Below are positions 34,633-49,194 of a DNA stretch of 64,000 bases, in pieces; position 1 is the first letter of the stretch; each line of letters opens with the position of its first letter. Both the position numbers and the translations under genes were made by a program. The notes below the pieces were generated by a model. It had not been told where the DNA came from. It saw nothing but the letters and a program-made list of their open reading frames with translations, and did not search any database. Origin of the DNA: Dendrophyllia cribrosa (Eukaryota; Cnidaria; Anthozoa; Scleractinia; Dendrophylliidae); assembly GCA_024195265.1 (NCBI GenBank), contig JAJLRJ010000001.1, positions 60,506,289 through 60,570,288 on the forward strand, given 5' to 3'.

Positions 34633-37380
34633 CCCCTGGCTTTAAATCATTATGGTAACTACAAGTGCTCTCGTGTTTCTCTCAGGAAAAGTACAGCAAG
34701 CGAAACTCACCGAAGCGCACACATAAATCACTTGCCGCCAGAAGACTCACTCGGCAAGAGACTACAAGGCTTGCGTATTGAACTTGTTGTAGTCAGTTAT
34801 CTTAAAGAATATCCTGATTGCTAGCAGTAGAAAGCTTAATGTGAAGATCTTAGCCATAGCATCAACAATTATTTTCGTGTCCTCCATTATTAAACCGATG
34901 TCACACGCGACGCAACTAGGATTTTAGCGCGGAAATTGGTGCCACGGGCGTGCTGGGCAATTTTCGCGTTGCCAACCGTGATGTGAGTTATCGAATCGAC
35001 TTAAAATAATTTGTAACGTGTTGCCCCAACAACAGAAAGATGCTGTGTTAAAACTCGTCCGCGCTATTCCACAGTATTGAAAACATACCGTGCATTTTTG
35101 CGCAATATACTCGAAAAGTATGGACCAATGATATTGATTGCTCCAATGAAAAATATAAAATGAAAGCATTTCCTGCTTTTGTCGCTGCAGGTACAGCATA
35201 TTTTTAAAAAGGGAAGGAGACGGCTAATTATATCCTTGTAGGAATATCTTATCCTATTTTTATCCGGCGGACCCATGTGTAGGGGCCGACTTGACTCCGG
35301 TACCACCAATATCGGAAGGAAACCGCGAGCCCCCTAAGTCCGTTTTTGTCTGCCGACAACAGTCTAGACTGGGCAATTTTACTCTCTTTTTCCTTCATAA
35401 ATAAAATTGTTCTTGGGTAAAAAGAAGCGGAAAAGCCAGCATAGGGCGTGAGACACCCTTATGGTCTAATTTTAGTGATCTCGTCGCTCGCCTCACAGAA
35501 CGATCTGTCGCAACTTTCTTTCCAGACTCGTTTCTCGTGCACGTTTTTGCCGCAAACGTAACGTCAAATGTCCCAATTATGACAACAATGGTCCAATTAA
35601 AACTCGATCGAAGCAGAAACAGACATTGTTGCAGGGACTGAGCCGGGTCACGGTCAAGCAAGGGAAAACGCGCGATATTACCTCTCTTCCACCCCTCCTC
35701 CCCCCCCCCCCCCCCCCCCCCGCAAAAAAAGATAAAGAAATAGAAATAGAGACTACTCGATTTTAATGGGTTTTCACAACAATATTTAACCATTCATAAA
35801 CAGAAATTATCTAAATGGATGTGTCGAAAAACAAAAAGACAATAAGCACAGCATTTCTTAATCTAGTGCTAGAAAAGTATACTTTTAATTTACTTTTAGC
35901 CTGCTTCAGTACAGTAGCTGGCGAGCTTGTTTGCGCGAAGACAAAGTTTGGGCGCGGAGCCGCAAGAGAGTTAATTTACTTAACATGATCACTGTGGACA
36001 TGATCACATTACCGCTTCCCCTCCACCGCTCATTGCTCACCAGCGCAACGAAAATTTCTTTTTCTTTTTCGCGCGCATTCCTCGTAAGACAGCCCCATTC
36101 GTTGTGGTAGTAACGACAATAGCCAGAAGTTATACATTTTAAGCTAATATCATGCAGGTCAAGGTAAACGATATTGTTTATTAGAAGCCATTAGTTTAAG
36201 CCTGTTGAGGAAATACTCCGAATCCACTGCTTTGAACCGGCCACTCCAGCTCATGACTAGAATTGCAGTATTGCATGTTAATTGCCTCCCAAAAACAACC
36301 TTTTCGGAGCTATATGCGAGATATTCATTTTAAACTTAAGAGTTCAATATCATGTCGTGGTAAAATAAACGATACGACGAGTGTTTATTTCCAAGCGGAT
36401 AATCGTACGAAATGCGACAAATATGCGTCGGTAGATGCTGCAAAAGGAGTTTCGTTTAGAATGCAGACCAATGCCAAAACCACGATATGACAAACTTGAA
36501 ACTAAAGAACCTTTCCCATATTGCGAGCAAGTGGCCTTGCTGTAGCCGCCAATATACAAGGTAAAAATTTGTTTAACTGGGTAAAAGAACGCTTATCATA
36601 GGAAGTAATGCTCAGTGGCCTTTATTAATATTGAACTTTAGTGGTTCTTTAACAAACTAAACATGAAAGTCAATTGGGACTGAAAACTAAGAAAACAGTG
36701 GTATTACTCAATAGATTTTATTAAAATGATCGCACAAAGTAATAGACGTCTAACGTTGAAAGAACACAATGTTCTGCAAAACAAGCTGTACTCACTGTAG
36801 TATTACCACAGGGACAGAAGTCGGTACTGCTAAACAGCACTTCTTTTTTTGATTTAATCCCAGAGTCAAAGGTTAGAATAACTTTCTGTGTCACAAGGAT
36901 TTACTCTGGAAGAATGAGAAGAAAGGGTTAATATTTTGACTGGATTTAATCACTAATATAAGTAGAACCAATACTGACCAGTTCTTAAAAGGCCTACAAC
37001 GAACAAGCACTGCATCTGTAGTTAAACCTTACGGATCGGTACATGTGAGATTTCAAATTTACTTAAAAGGAATGCACACGTCTTACTCAATACAGACATC
37101 CTTGACTGTTTCTAGGCTTATTATGGAACGATATTAATGCTCTTTCGAACTAAAGAGCTATAAAAACGTTAAGTCCCTGACTTAAACTATGCTGTCACAG
37201 TTAAACTTTGTGAAGGAAAAAGAGGTGTAGATTGTCAGAGGTACATTAAGTTTCAAAACAAACAGTAATGAAGAAATATAGTGCATGTAATCAGAGCATA
37301 AATATGTTTGGACTTGAGCTGAGGGCTACAAACAACTTAAAACATGCAGTAATAGATTCTTCATAATCCTGGTTAAGTCA
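34633..37380. other. Gene-poor unique DNA
   Basis: No gene or mobile element recognised. It contains a C-run of about 21 bases at 35701-35721 preceded by a C/T tract. Confidence 0.4.
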
Positions 37381-38890
37381 TATACCTGAAAGAATATTTG
37401 TGGAGGCGTTTGTCAAATGCCCTCTTCATGGTTTCCCTGTATGAGTGATTAACCTCTTTATGGAGTATTTCACCGCCTAAAATGAACGTGCAAAAATTCA
37501 CACTTTCCATCATGTTTACGAATCAAGCGAGGTCGACTTCAACCGCAATGTGTTGATCCCTGCGTGGAATGAGCAATGGGCAATTGATGAAACAGACAAC
37601 CAAATCTCATGTTTGTATTACTTGGCTCTTCTCCCTAAACGGTGCGTTACGGTTTATTCTTCCGAATTCTACCCTTTCCTTTAATTCCTTTCAAGGATTT
37701 TGATTAGATATAAACGTATATACAATTGTGAACTTCTGAGAGTTTTATTACATTTGTTAAACGACTTCTACTGTTATAATTACTTGTATACTCGCAGTGC
37801 TATATAATCACATTCAACGAATATTTGTGGAGGCCTTTGTCAGATGTCATCTTCAAGCCTCTTTAAATGTTTTGGCCGCCCAAATGAACATAAAAACTGA
37901 CAATTTCATATCCTGTTTACAAAAAAACAGGTTAAATAACAAGGCATTTTTACTTTCTTCTTTTTTTTTTTTTTTCAACCAATGCGGCCTCGCTTCTGCA
38001 TCCAGAGAAAAGTAATACCGATCTTTGAAGGTCTGAACAACGGAAAAATATCCGAAATTTTCAATGACAATGAAAGAATACCCCCGACTGTGGACGTTCC
38101 TTTCCCATCTACAAGGTGGTCGAGGTATTTTGGGCCATTTTGTCACTGCGTTGACTGGTCTTGAAATGGAACGTACCTCAAAATAAATGCTTGAATTCTT
38201 AGAAAAACATAAAAGAAATATTCGGAAGCCGCAGATGAGAGAGGTTGGACACAATTAGATTGAAACCGATTAAAAACTTGCACGATTTCTTATTGGCGCG
38301 ACAGAAGTCACTTGTATCTGTGGTTGCATGCTCGAAAAAGCTCTGTTTTTGTTACAGAACCGAGTAAATATTTACTACGTTTAGTTGGATATTTTAAGTT
38401 AAGAGCGCGCAAACATAACAGAAGGACAAGAAGAATCCCCTTATAAGGCTTAACTATGTTTTAAGCCACTTTATACTGACAAACATCAGAAACATAACGC
38501 CGAACTGATCAGTTTCCCACGGCCCGGTCAATAAAGGGCTAGCGATTACCAAACGTTCAAGAGAAACAACTTCAGAACAAACTTAGCTATAGCTATTTCT
38601 CATTTTTTCAAAGGATTACGGATTCAAAGGCGTGTTTACAATATTTACTAACCGTAGCTACGACTTTTACTGCTATGTGCTAAGACGCCAGTGCATGGAA
38701 TAAACCTGGGCAATTTACGAACCAGACAACTGAAGCTGACATTTGGGTGCATAACGGTTTATTTTTCCAAAATGTTCTAGCTTTTTTCTTTAATTCCATT
38801 CAAGGCTTTTTGATTAAATATAGACGTATATACAATTGGGAATTTCTGAGAGATTTATTACATTTGTTAAACAAGTTCTCCTGTTAGTTA
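37381..38890. repeat. Old direct duplication, two diverged blocks
   Basis: A gaatatttgtggaggc block occurs at 37391 and at 37817. Separately, the stretch at about 37560-37770 (cgtatatacaatt then ttattacatttgttaaac) recurs at about 38690-38880 with many substitutions. The spacing implies old, partly overlapping tandem duplications of non-coding DNA. No protein recognised. Confidence 0.55.
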
Positions 38891-40045
38891 TTGTTCAAAA
38901 CATGCAAGAGAAAAATATACAATATGAAAAATCGTAAAATAAACTATCGCATAGTTGCTAATTGATTTTTTCCTGTTAGAATAACGTGGGGATCATTTCA
39001 GTAACAAACCTTATCTGGCAGAGCAATTTGCGACCACGACTGTCACAAAAATAACTACATTTTTGAGAAATTTTGACATTTAATAAGGCATTTGTTTTAT
39101 ACGCTGGGAGAGCTACACAATAATATCTGGCTTTTAACAACGAAGACCTAGAATTCACCAGAAAACTTTTACCCTTTCTCACAAATTATTATTACAACCA
39201 CAAAATATATTTGAATGTTTCAACCTTCAAAAATATTTTTGTAATATATAACATTTGATCAAATCAGTTTTTCATGGACGGAAAATTCTCCAGAAAAAGA
39301 ATTGATCCCTTTAGTAATAAATAGTAGAAGTGAACAGTTTATTTTTGTAAACACACCTGCAGCCCAAATAAGTCCATTAGAACTTGAAATATTCTTGAAG
39401 GGTAAAAATATAGAATGACCGAAGTAAATCCCCGCCCGCCCTTTTAATATAACGCAACTTGCGTCAGAGTAACCTGATCGTGACATGCGCGCTATAAAAC
39501 CGTAACTACGTGACACTTAGACCATGACGTAATGTGACGTAAGGTGATATTATTTTAAGAATTTGAAGAACGCTAAAAAGTCGATTGCTTGTTAAATATT
39601 GTGTTGACTGTGTTGTATGCCAATGAATTAATTTTGAGTCATATATTATATTTTAAAAAGTGTGATAAACATCTATGATGATAAGAACAAGTTAATTACA
39701 TATTGGGTGTTGAAGGTATCTGTCACCGCTCAAGAGACCGTGACGAGAATGTTTTACGCTCTTTAAACGAGATTACGTGACGCTCTTAGTTCGCACATTC
39801 TCGAACGTCCGAGATCAAAATTTCGTCAGAGAGGCAGTTTGTGGTAGATTCTTCGCTATAGTCTTGAAAACTTTCTTAACAAAAATGTCCAATTCCTCAA
39901 CTTATCTTTTTATCTATTTATAAACGTAATACAGACGGCTTGGCGACCTCACGCCGACCTTCATCGGACTGGACTGATTAAACCAGCGGAAGTAACGGCA
40001 TTTAGCAGTTTGTTTTGTTTATAGCGACGCCCTTCCTCGGACGGG
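38891..40045. other. Gene-poor unique DNA
   Basis: No gene or repeat recognised. Confidence 0.4.
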
Positions 40046-40236
40046 TATAAAAAGGAACATCCGATCGCAGCTGGTTAGTATTCAGTGCAAGGTTCGTCGT
40101 AAACATCAACACTACGTTAGCCTTTGTGAGTAATAAGTCAACCCTTCTCCAAAACACTCCAGCCGTGACTTGAAGTTTGTTGGATAAGAAGTAAGACTTA
40201 AACCGGCGAACAAAGAGATTTATTCTTAAGGTAAGC
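40046..40236 (+). promoter_or_regulatory. Candidate TATA promoter with non-coding 5' exon
   Basis: tataaaaagg at 40046 in a locally GC-richer context is followed about 30-38 bases later by an initiator-like ttcagtg (40081-40087). About 145 bases on, ttaag|gtaagc (40231) is a good splice donor. The interval lacks a convincing start codon with a long frame, so it would be an untranslated first exon. Its gene is not identified. The next clear downstream coding exon on this strand is the insulin-like peptide exon at 53438, which directly follows an AG. Confidence 0.4.
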
Positions 40237-42357
40237 TGTATCATAGATCAATTCAAAAGACACTATATAGAGTCTACTGAACAAACATTGACAGTGGATT
40301 TGCTAGAATATAAAGAGGCCTCTTATAAGCTTGTTTGTGGCAGAGACAGCAGTTTCATTTCTCTTAAAACACTTGTTGCAAACAATAATTTTAGTAGCAC
40401 AACGGCTAGTAAAAAAACGTCTAAACTGAGTGGGAAGACCACACTTGACACAGGAATATTTGGATTTTGTCACACATTTCCGACAAGGACACAATAATTT
40501 GTTCTTCTTTGTTCGTGGCTACAGTGAAGGAAAGAAAGCTTTGGATATTAAACAGCACTATACAAAAGCAAAAACAGGGAGGAATTAATTAACGCGATCT
40601 GAACAGGAAGAGTTAAGCGTATAATGATAAAAAAAAAGATAGTTGTAAGAAAGTGTTAATTAGCTTAGTTGTTGCGGAAAACATGTGGAAGGAACCAAGC
40701 CGAAAAGCGCGTTTGATCCATGTTGCCTACTCAAAGCAGCTGGAAAAGAATGTACAACACATCTGTTTTCTTTAAGGTGTGAAACTAAGCTTTTCATCTG
40801 GGCACTTCACGTTGTTTAACGCACTTTTACCAAACTACGATTTCTTCAAACAGCTTCAAAGAAAATATGGATAATACACAATGAAGTAACAAAGCTTGAA
40901 TTTGGTCGGCTGAGAAAATATTTGCACGAACGTGGTAGCACCTTTCCCGTTGAAAGTGAAAAATTAACGTGTCAGTATTGTAGTTTGGTCCGTGTAAAAT
41001 GGTCTGAGAACGGGACGATCTTATATGATTACACAGTTAAAGCTGAAAAAAGCCAAACGTAAATGACGCCGGGCAAGATGGATTCCGAAAGACTGCATCT
41101 TTGTTAAGCTAAAATTCATAGAGTGAAGCTGGAGCTATGAGAAAAATCATAATTAATAATAATAACAATGCGTACATTCGATTGACTTGTTGGCAAGGCA
41201 CTTCTTTCATCCATTGTTATGGCTCACAACTACCATCACTTCAAACTTTTTAGTTTTTTAGTTTTTTGCGGCCTCGAATTAACTGACCTAGATCTCACAA
41301 CATTCATTAAAGTGATCTGGGTTCTTTATTTTCGATTTAGGAATTTTAGACTCTCAAGCCTTAGTCATTCCAAGTAACCGCTCAAATATTCTTGAGCTCG
41401 GCTAAACCGCAAATCTTCTTACACAAGCGAACCATTTAGTAAATTGAATTTTTCTTGAACCTAAGCTCATTTCAATGTTGCTACACAGTCTGTCTAGCGG
41501 TTTAGCTTTGATGTTCTAAGCTTTCGCTCTAATGGATTTTGAGGAGGTTTAACACAGCCTGGTTCGTTCTCTAGGCAATATTATTTAAGTTTGAAATCCG
41601 GTTAACTATTTTTACGGGCGCCGACGAATAAAATAAGGCATAACATGAATTTTCCCGTCTGGTCAAGAATATCCTGCGTGCATCATAAGTCACGGGGTTC
41701 CTTCCTTACAACCGGAAAAAAAAAACATGGAAGAACGGAAAATAATTTATATTAAAAAAAAAATTATTGCAAAGTGAAATTACCGGAACTACTTTGATTT
41801 TCTCCTTGTTCCACTTGATCACGTGTCCTCACTGTTTCAGCCACGACAATGGTATCAAAGGAGTGGGTTCACAGCGCAGTTTGGTGGGAGAGCACCGCTG
41901 AAATTTTATCCCAGCTCTCAAAGTTATGTTTTGCTCCTCAGTTTTTACCGCCAACCTGTTAGAGGAATGAACTCGCCACAGGATTCTGACGCCAAAAGCT
42001 ATTATTATTTTGTGACTGATGCCGAGTGAAGGATTAAACATTTGAAACGATTTAAAATTTTCGCAGACTATGCGTATTCAGTTCGGACTGTATCACCAGG
42101 TGGTTCAGACTTTTTGGGGAATTTTAGTTGATCTTTCTTTACTAAAAATTGCGGCTTATTGATGTTATGGCGGTCCTTGTCCTAAAGCATGGTATTTATT
42201 TATTTCTCAATACAACAACCCCTCGACTAAGGATTATTAGCTGTGATGTCGAGCAAGGCTCCTAAATGCCTGTGGGTTGCCTGCAGCCCTTACAAAGATG
42301 CTTTTTGGGATTCTATTCCAATAGCTGACAGTTCTAGGGTAGAATAACTGATTATGC
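40237..42357. other. Gene-poor unique DNA
   Basis: No gene, repeat array or TIR element recognised. Confidence 0.4.
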
Positions 42358-42450
42358 GATTCAGTATTGATTCAGTATCGGTTCAGTATTGATTCGGCAT
42401 CGATTCAGTATTGATACAGTATTGATTCAGTATTGCGATACTGTATTGCA
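42358..42450. repeat. Short tandem repeat, 11-12 bp unit
   Basis: About eight imperfect copies of gattcagtatt, with single-base variants such as gattcggcatc. Confidence 0.8.
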
Positions 42451-42650
42451 ACTAACAGACATGAATCAGATTGCCGCTTAATGTTTCTACTTTGCATTGA
42501 CGGCTTCTGTAGTAAATCTGACTAGGTTTAATTAAGTGTCACATCACAAGGCCGTTTACTATCTTGTACAGCAGGTTAAGGTGTCCGTCTGTCCTATTCT
42601 GTTCTAGGGTTATCCAGCCTAGTTAGGTTATTGGGTCTTCTTGTTATCTA

Positions 42651-42866
42651 AGGGCGCTTACCATTTGTCAGAACTGGCCGGCCGGATCGCTCAATTCAGC
42701 GTAAATATTAGTCCATTATTTGCCAGAACTGGTCGGCCAGACTGGTAAATTTGGAAATGGTATGCACCCTTTTAATGGACTTGTAGGAACAAGTCTTCAA
42801 AAAGATGCATTCCAGTTACAAACGGACTGGTCTGGCCGGCCAGTTCTGACAAATGGTAAGCGCCCT
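42651..42866. mobile_element. 216-bp TIR element
   Basis: The ends agggcgcttaccatttgtca and tgacaaatggtaagcgccct are perfect inverted copies extending through agaactggccggcc (about 33 bp). The interior contains further (t)ggccag motifs. No target duplication was resolved. Confidence 0.85.
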
Positions 42867-44743
42867 AAGTCAGGAACGCCCCGCAAAAAAAAAATATATA
42901 TATATTAAAGGAGGTGAAGGAAACAACAACTCAAGGAGTACCAGGGCTTAAAATAACAGCCAGAAATGGCCAACTACAAAGCTTTGTTACTTTATTTCGT
43001 GTAATAACAAGGCTTAAGTAAGATCGATCTGAGAAAGACTGGTCTGACATATTGTTGGTATTTATTAAAGTTTCGTTGCATGCATCGGGACATGTCTGAA
43101 TTGAAGAACATACGAGATTTTTACTTTTATAATTACATAAAAAATATTTATCTTGAATTTTGCTTTTCAGACGAAAATAAATCATGATCATTCAATCCAA
43201 TCAAATACATTCTTCCTTATTGGACGCATTCGAAACAAATGTCTGCCATTTTAGCCATATTAGAAAAAAAATGATAATTTATAGTTCTACCGCGTATGAT
43301 GTGTGATCAAATACGTGTCACAAGTCCTAATAACGCATACGTGAAAAGCTAAAAGCTACAATTATTGTAATAAAATCTTAAGAGCCAACACAACAAGTTT
43401 GAATTTATGGTAAAAGCTGAAACAAATATAACTGCAAAAATCACAAATATATACAGTATATCAGAAGACTCTGGAAATTGGAAAGCCGTTGCATATTCTG
43501 CGATTTGCCATGGGTTATATTCAACGGTAGTTTCTCGCCGACGTAAATTAAACAAGCTAGCCACGTATCTTCCTCGATAATCTTCGGAAGTCTTCGGTTA
43601 ATTATTTATTCATTTTCCGGTGCAGCCACTCTCCCTCTACGGTATTTTCGAAAAATTTCGCAAAATCACCGAAAACGTTTAAGTGACTCTCGGATAAGCA
43701 TCGCATAGTTTCGGAACATTTTCGGTAGTGTTCGGGAAACTTTGGAAAATTTCAAAAATTGATCATAAAGTTTCAAATAGCATTGTAACAATATTTCAGA
43801 CAATTTATGGAAATCAGTCTTCAGAAGACCTTCAGTGGTACCAAAGTTATAAAGGCATAGGAAAAAATAATTATTCAATGCTTTCTCTTGCTATGCCATT
43901 AAATATTCCATTTCTTGTCTCTCAGTCGTGAGCTATTTCTCAAAGCTGATATGCATAAGGAAATAAAATGTTTTTCACAAGTGACTTAACACGATAAAGA
44001 TTGTCCTCAACTCTAATCACACAAGGCAGCTTGTTCCATAATGCCGGGGCTGCTGCTTCGAATAATGTTTCAAGAAACAATGTTTCCTATAGTTTAGCCA
44101 CTCTTAAGACCACAAGACCAAAGTACAAATTTGACATATTTCATGAAATGTGCAATCAGAAAAATTGTTGGGAACAAACATAAAACCTCTTAATAGATAT
44201 AAAACAGAGTTGCATGACCAAAGCCTCCATCGAGAAGGAGAGATTAACAAATCTGTATGTCCTAACCTTACGAGCTCAAATTAGACTCCTCTTCGGCTAG
44301 GCCGTACAGTTCCAGCGTTATTTTTCAGTCATCTATCTCGTTTAAAATGGACTGTATCTATCAGGCGGATTTTGTCAAAGACACGTGTCCCCTACCAGAA
44401 ATTTCAAGGAACCCCGTTCTCCCTCTCCCATTTTTCCAACTTGCAATCCGCCCTCATTTACAGCTTTCTTCCTTTTCTATCTGTTAAATATAGTTGATTA
44501 TTATTATGTTTTTCTATCACGGCATTAGTTTCATTCGATTAAAACACCAGTTTCGAGACAATTACCGAACCTTAGCGTGACCTATCTTCTTCAAGTTGGT
44601 ACGTTTTGTGTACATGCCAAAAAATGCCGGATATGGGATCGAAATTCCAAGCAGTTTACGACATTTTACCTTCAAGTGTTGGTTTAAATATTTCCCTTCT
44701 TGATGCAAACGATGAGTGGGTGGTGCAATGAAGCTTGAACTTT
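42867..44743. other. Gene-poor unique DNA
   Basis: No gene recognised. Around 43570-43760 a cluster of cttcgga/ttcggaa motifs resembles part of the miniature element at 3156-3543. Confidence 0.4.
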
Positions 44744-45060
44744 TGTAGCTGTGACCACTCAAATAAAAATAGCTTTTGAACAGTACTTTCCTGTAGTATT
44801 GTTTGTTTTTCAACTTTACACAGGTGAAAATTTGTTGTTAAATTTCAATTTTGGCTTAACCCTTTAATTAACTCCCAAGAGTGCCAGAGATAGAAATTCC
44901 TGCAAAATCCCAAATTTCATTTTGTAAAAGATTGAAAAATAAAATTGAAAAAAAAAGTCCCACCGAAGAGTTTTTATTTGAATGGTCGCACCATAGGATT
45001 TCCTCCACAGATTCAAAAGTTAGAACTGCATAACATGTCTCCATAATTGACTCTGGAACT
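44744..45060. repeat. Scattered units of the 106-bp repeat family
   Basis: 44744-44805 (+) carries gcttttgaacagtactttcc as in the tandem array at 48365-48965. About 44980-45035 carries the opposite-strand part (gaatggtcgcaccataggat, then attcaaaagttagaac). Confidence 0.6.
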
Positions 45061-48000
45061 GAAAAGGTTAAGAAATAAACGGTAAACAGACGATAATGAA
45101 TCCTCTCAACAAAAAAAAAGGAAACTGGAGCGTAACCAACATTTGAGATTTATCTGATACGAGTCAAGATCGAATTAACTGTGAGTAAAAGCCTCTTTAA
45201 AAACAAAGACCTTGAAGAACGCAAAGGAAGTAGAGACAATCAAACCAAACAGATTATAACAACATGGAAAATTTCCGTTCTGTTATGAGATTTCACTGAT
45301 GGCCGCAAGGCGATCGAATTTGCGTTACAAGGGCGTGCAAAGTTGTTTTCTTCCTGTGACAAAACTAATTGAAATCAAACAGTATCTGTAAAAAATGCAA
45401 AGTTTAACCAGACTTGTCACAATTTGTATGACTTTGTCAGGTGACATTTCATTTCCTAATGAAGTAGGCACGTATGTGAAATGTAGATATAGGTGGATCA
45501 AAATACGGCAAGCAAAAAGCAACCTAAAATTTCTCACCAACTAAGTGATTTTTGCTCCCTTTTTTTCTTTTCGAAAAGCAGCTGAATCGGACGAAACTGG
45601 TTATGTTCTACCCGTGCCCAGGGGATCAAAAAGTTAAATGAAAGGGAATTATTTCCCACAAATAATTTTGTGCTGTATTGACAGACGAAAAGAACGGCAT
45701 AACAGTAAGTAACGGAAGCGTGTTTAACGAACAAAAGCCGTTTGTAGAAATAAGTTTTCACTTGAAAAGAACGAGCTATATATTTACAATACCTAAGAAG
45801 GCTTTGTGTTAAAAGGGACACGTGGTTTCCGAAGGAAACGTGGATAAAAACAGACCGGCTCATTTCCCCATAAACTGGGCGGCTACATACGAAGACAAAC
45901 GCTAAAATTTCATATATCAGGCTTCCCTTATTGTAGTGGACTGGAAGACAAGGTACGAAAACTGTAGTTTAAATGATTTAAAATCAAGATTGATAGATAT
46001 TAACCGTCTGATCGAAAAAACGGATACTTATGTTTTTAAACCGGTCCAGCATTTACTACAAAGGAGTTAAAAATACTGCAAAAACATGAAAAAAGAAAAC
46101 TGAAGAGCATCGTACGAAGTAAAAATGATTTTTTTGGTTATCCCATGAATACTTAGAACAAAATATTCGAGAATTCACCTTATTTTTCTACAAAGTATTA
46201 CTACTGAATATATTTACATTTCCTATCATCGTTAATGAAATATCAAGAATGATTTATTGTTCTTAGAAACAGTTTTGAAACAAGCATTTAATGTGCAGTT
46301 TTTTTCTTTTTTCATGCTGGCTACATTTCCAATGATGTTATAACGAGCTTGTCTTTTTCAAAATGAAATTACTTATTCTGGAAACTGTTATGTCTATATT
46401 TTCTATTATCTCACAGAAAACTTGCAAATAACACTTGTATCTAGATACGAGAATTATATGAAGCCACTGATAGGTGCAACAGTTATTGACCACAAATACT
46501 CAGCGAAAAACAGGAAATGAAATACTAGAACTGCTGGAAGAAGTGTCACTGATCCAAGTTATTGCACGTGGGAGGTGATTTATATTCTAAAGCTCAATAC
46601 TTTTATATTTTTTCTAGGCTTTTAGATTTCGAAGTAATATTGGCTTGGAATATATTGAGAAAGATAAAAGAAACCTATTGTTTTATTGAAGTATTTTTTC
46701 AGCTGTCTAGCTCACATTTCTCAATTGATATCTGTATGAATTGGATGAATTGCGACCTAATCCAGAGCTCTTTAATCTACATTTAATTTACATACAAAAT
46801 TAAATTGCTAAAATGAAAAGTACAGCCATCTTTGATTGGTGAACGATATTCACTACTTCTTAAGTATAGTCAAATGTGTTCCCCGCCCGGCAACCTTTCA
46901 GAATCGATTCAGTATTTTTAATATCATATTTTCAGCTCCAGTTTCCATTCAGTTTTATCGGTTTATCAGAAGGCCTGGTATTTTTGTCGGTCAGAATTTC
47001 TGTGATTAGCACTTTTACACAAAACTTATAATGTTATCTCGGCTTTTCTGTATTTTTATTCCTATCTGTTCCCATATCGATTAATTAAATAACTCTTTAC
47101 TTCAGCCAGGTAACATAAAGAGCAACAATTTTACTGTTTCAATTCCAAGATAGCGGCCAAAACTTAAAAAAAAATTCATTAAACACTAAATAAACATACA
47201 GGCATATGAACCTACTGCTTGTGAGCTTCAATTTTTCATTCCCAGACTTAAAATTTAGCTAAACTGGAAAGATCACATTGTGGGGTTTTATTAACAGACT
47301 CAAAACATAGAACACGTCATATGACTCAAAGCTTGAATTTGGAATGAATTGGATTACCTAAAGTTTAAGAGAAAATGCTCGCTGATACGTTTTCAACAAT
47401 AATTTATGTTGCAATCATGTGAAAATACCTCAATAACAGTATACGTGACTTCAGAGAATACTCTGTCTAAATTGATCAATGATTGGAACATAAAAAAGTT
47501 TCCGGAAATCCTTTGAAGAAAGGTGGATTTGATTTCGGTTATCATTTATTTAAATCAGTTATTGATCGGTCGTCACAAAGCCAACTTACTGCCCTTTTGT
47601 AGCTTCTTAATCGTGTATCATGATGGGCGGCCAGATAAATCTGTTTACTTTCTCTGGGATTTGACGGATCATTTCACAACTTTTGGTGTTGTTAGGAAGT
47701 TTATGCTCTTGCGGTCAATTTATGAACTTTCTTTCTCAAGTTTATAGGATTAAAAAACATTCTTTTTTTTCTCTTTTAAGTAAATTCACACGCTCGTCCA
47801 GGGGGCAAGGAATTATTGACCAGGATAAAATAATTATGGTGATCACGATCTAAACTTTAATAAATGTTAAAGAGATTTGATGCTTAATGCCATAGTTCCA
47901 TGGATGACTGAGGCCAATAAAGGCAAATTCTTTTAGCAATCTAGAACACGAAAGTGCTTCTTTCTATAGGAGTTCTTTATTTAAACACAGTGGCAATTCA

Positions 48001-48364
48001 ACGCTTTTTAAATGTAAATAAAAATGACTCAGTGACATGCAAAGCCAACATCAATTGCCAGTACGTGCGTCTCGAAAGACAAAAAGACACGTTATTTCTC
48101 ATAATAATGCGACATGGTTCTCTGAAACCACGTATATCCGCTTACAGTTCATTCATAAGAAGATTTTCAAGAGTTTCCGTAATGCGCACGTGTTTTGTAG
48201 TCAAGTTCGTTGCCGTTGAACACTAGCTGCCAACTGTGCTGATCAACGAAACTAGAAAAGGTTAGATGCTTTATCATTGAAATTTTTACTATTTACTTTT
48301 AGTAGTAGGAACTAAATAATTTTGGAATTAACTCGGTTTTAATTTTTGATTCTGTTGATGAAAT
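45061..48364. other. Gene-poor unique DNA
   Basis: No coding region or repeat recognised. Confidence 0.4.
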
Positions 48365-48965
48365 CTTAAACAGCGACCATTCAAAAAAAGCTATTGAACA
48401 GCACTTTCCTGTGGTACTGTTTACTATGCTGTATATACGGTGGTTCCAACTTTTGAGTCTGTGGATTCACGCTGAAGTATGCCCATTCAAATGAAAGCTA
48501 TTGAACAGTATTTTCCTGTGGTGCTGTTTGTAATGCTGTACAAGGTGGTTCTAATTTGTGAGTCTGTGGGTGAAATCCTAAAGTGTGACCATTCAAATGA
48601 AAGCTATTGAGCAGTACTTTCCTGTGGTACTGTTTATTATACTGTACAAGGTGGTTCTAACGTTTGAGTCTGTGGATAAAATCCTAAAGTGTTGCTATTC
48701 AAATGAAAGCTGAGGAGCAGTACTTTCCTGTGGTGCTGTTTATTATGCTGTACAAGGTGGTTCTAACTTTTAGAACTGTGCACGAAATTCTTTAGCTTGA
48801 CCACTCAAATGAAAACTAATGAACAGTACTTTCCTGCGACGCTGTTTATTATGCTGTACAAGGTGGTTCTTACTTTTCATTTGAATCTGTGTGGTCATTC
48901 AAATGATGGCTATTGAGCAATACTATCCTGTGGTGCTGTTCGTTATTCGATAAATTAGTACTTAA
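48365..48965 (+). repeat. 106-bp tandem repeat, about six units
   Basis: The landmark ctattgaaca (or variant) falls at 48391, 48498, 48604, 48710, 48816 and 48910. The period is therefore about 106 bp with a shortened last unit. Each unit contains cagtactttcctgtggt, a tgctgtacaaggtggttcta segment, a gagtctgtgg segment and accattcaaatgaaa. Further single units lie at 44.7-45.0 kb and 54.7-55.5 kb. Confidence 0.85.
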
Positions 48966-49194
48966 TTTACAAAATTTCAGACGTTTTCAGTTTTGAATTT
49001 GGCTCTGACTGTAGAAGTGCAATCGGCCACTTTCAACTGAAGTCAACCGCAGTGCATACATACATGTTTTATTTGAAACGGATATTCTTTTACACGGTTA
49101 GTGTTTCCGTAGATACGTAAGCCATCGAAAACGCAAGATTTAAAGGAGATTAACTTTTAAAGAATAACCGGAAATGTATCCGTTATGTGAAGAC

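Noticed and set aside
35395..35793. Minus-strand 132-codon frame with poly-Gly
   Set aside because: The poly-Gly comes from a homopolymer C-run. No domain is recognisable.
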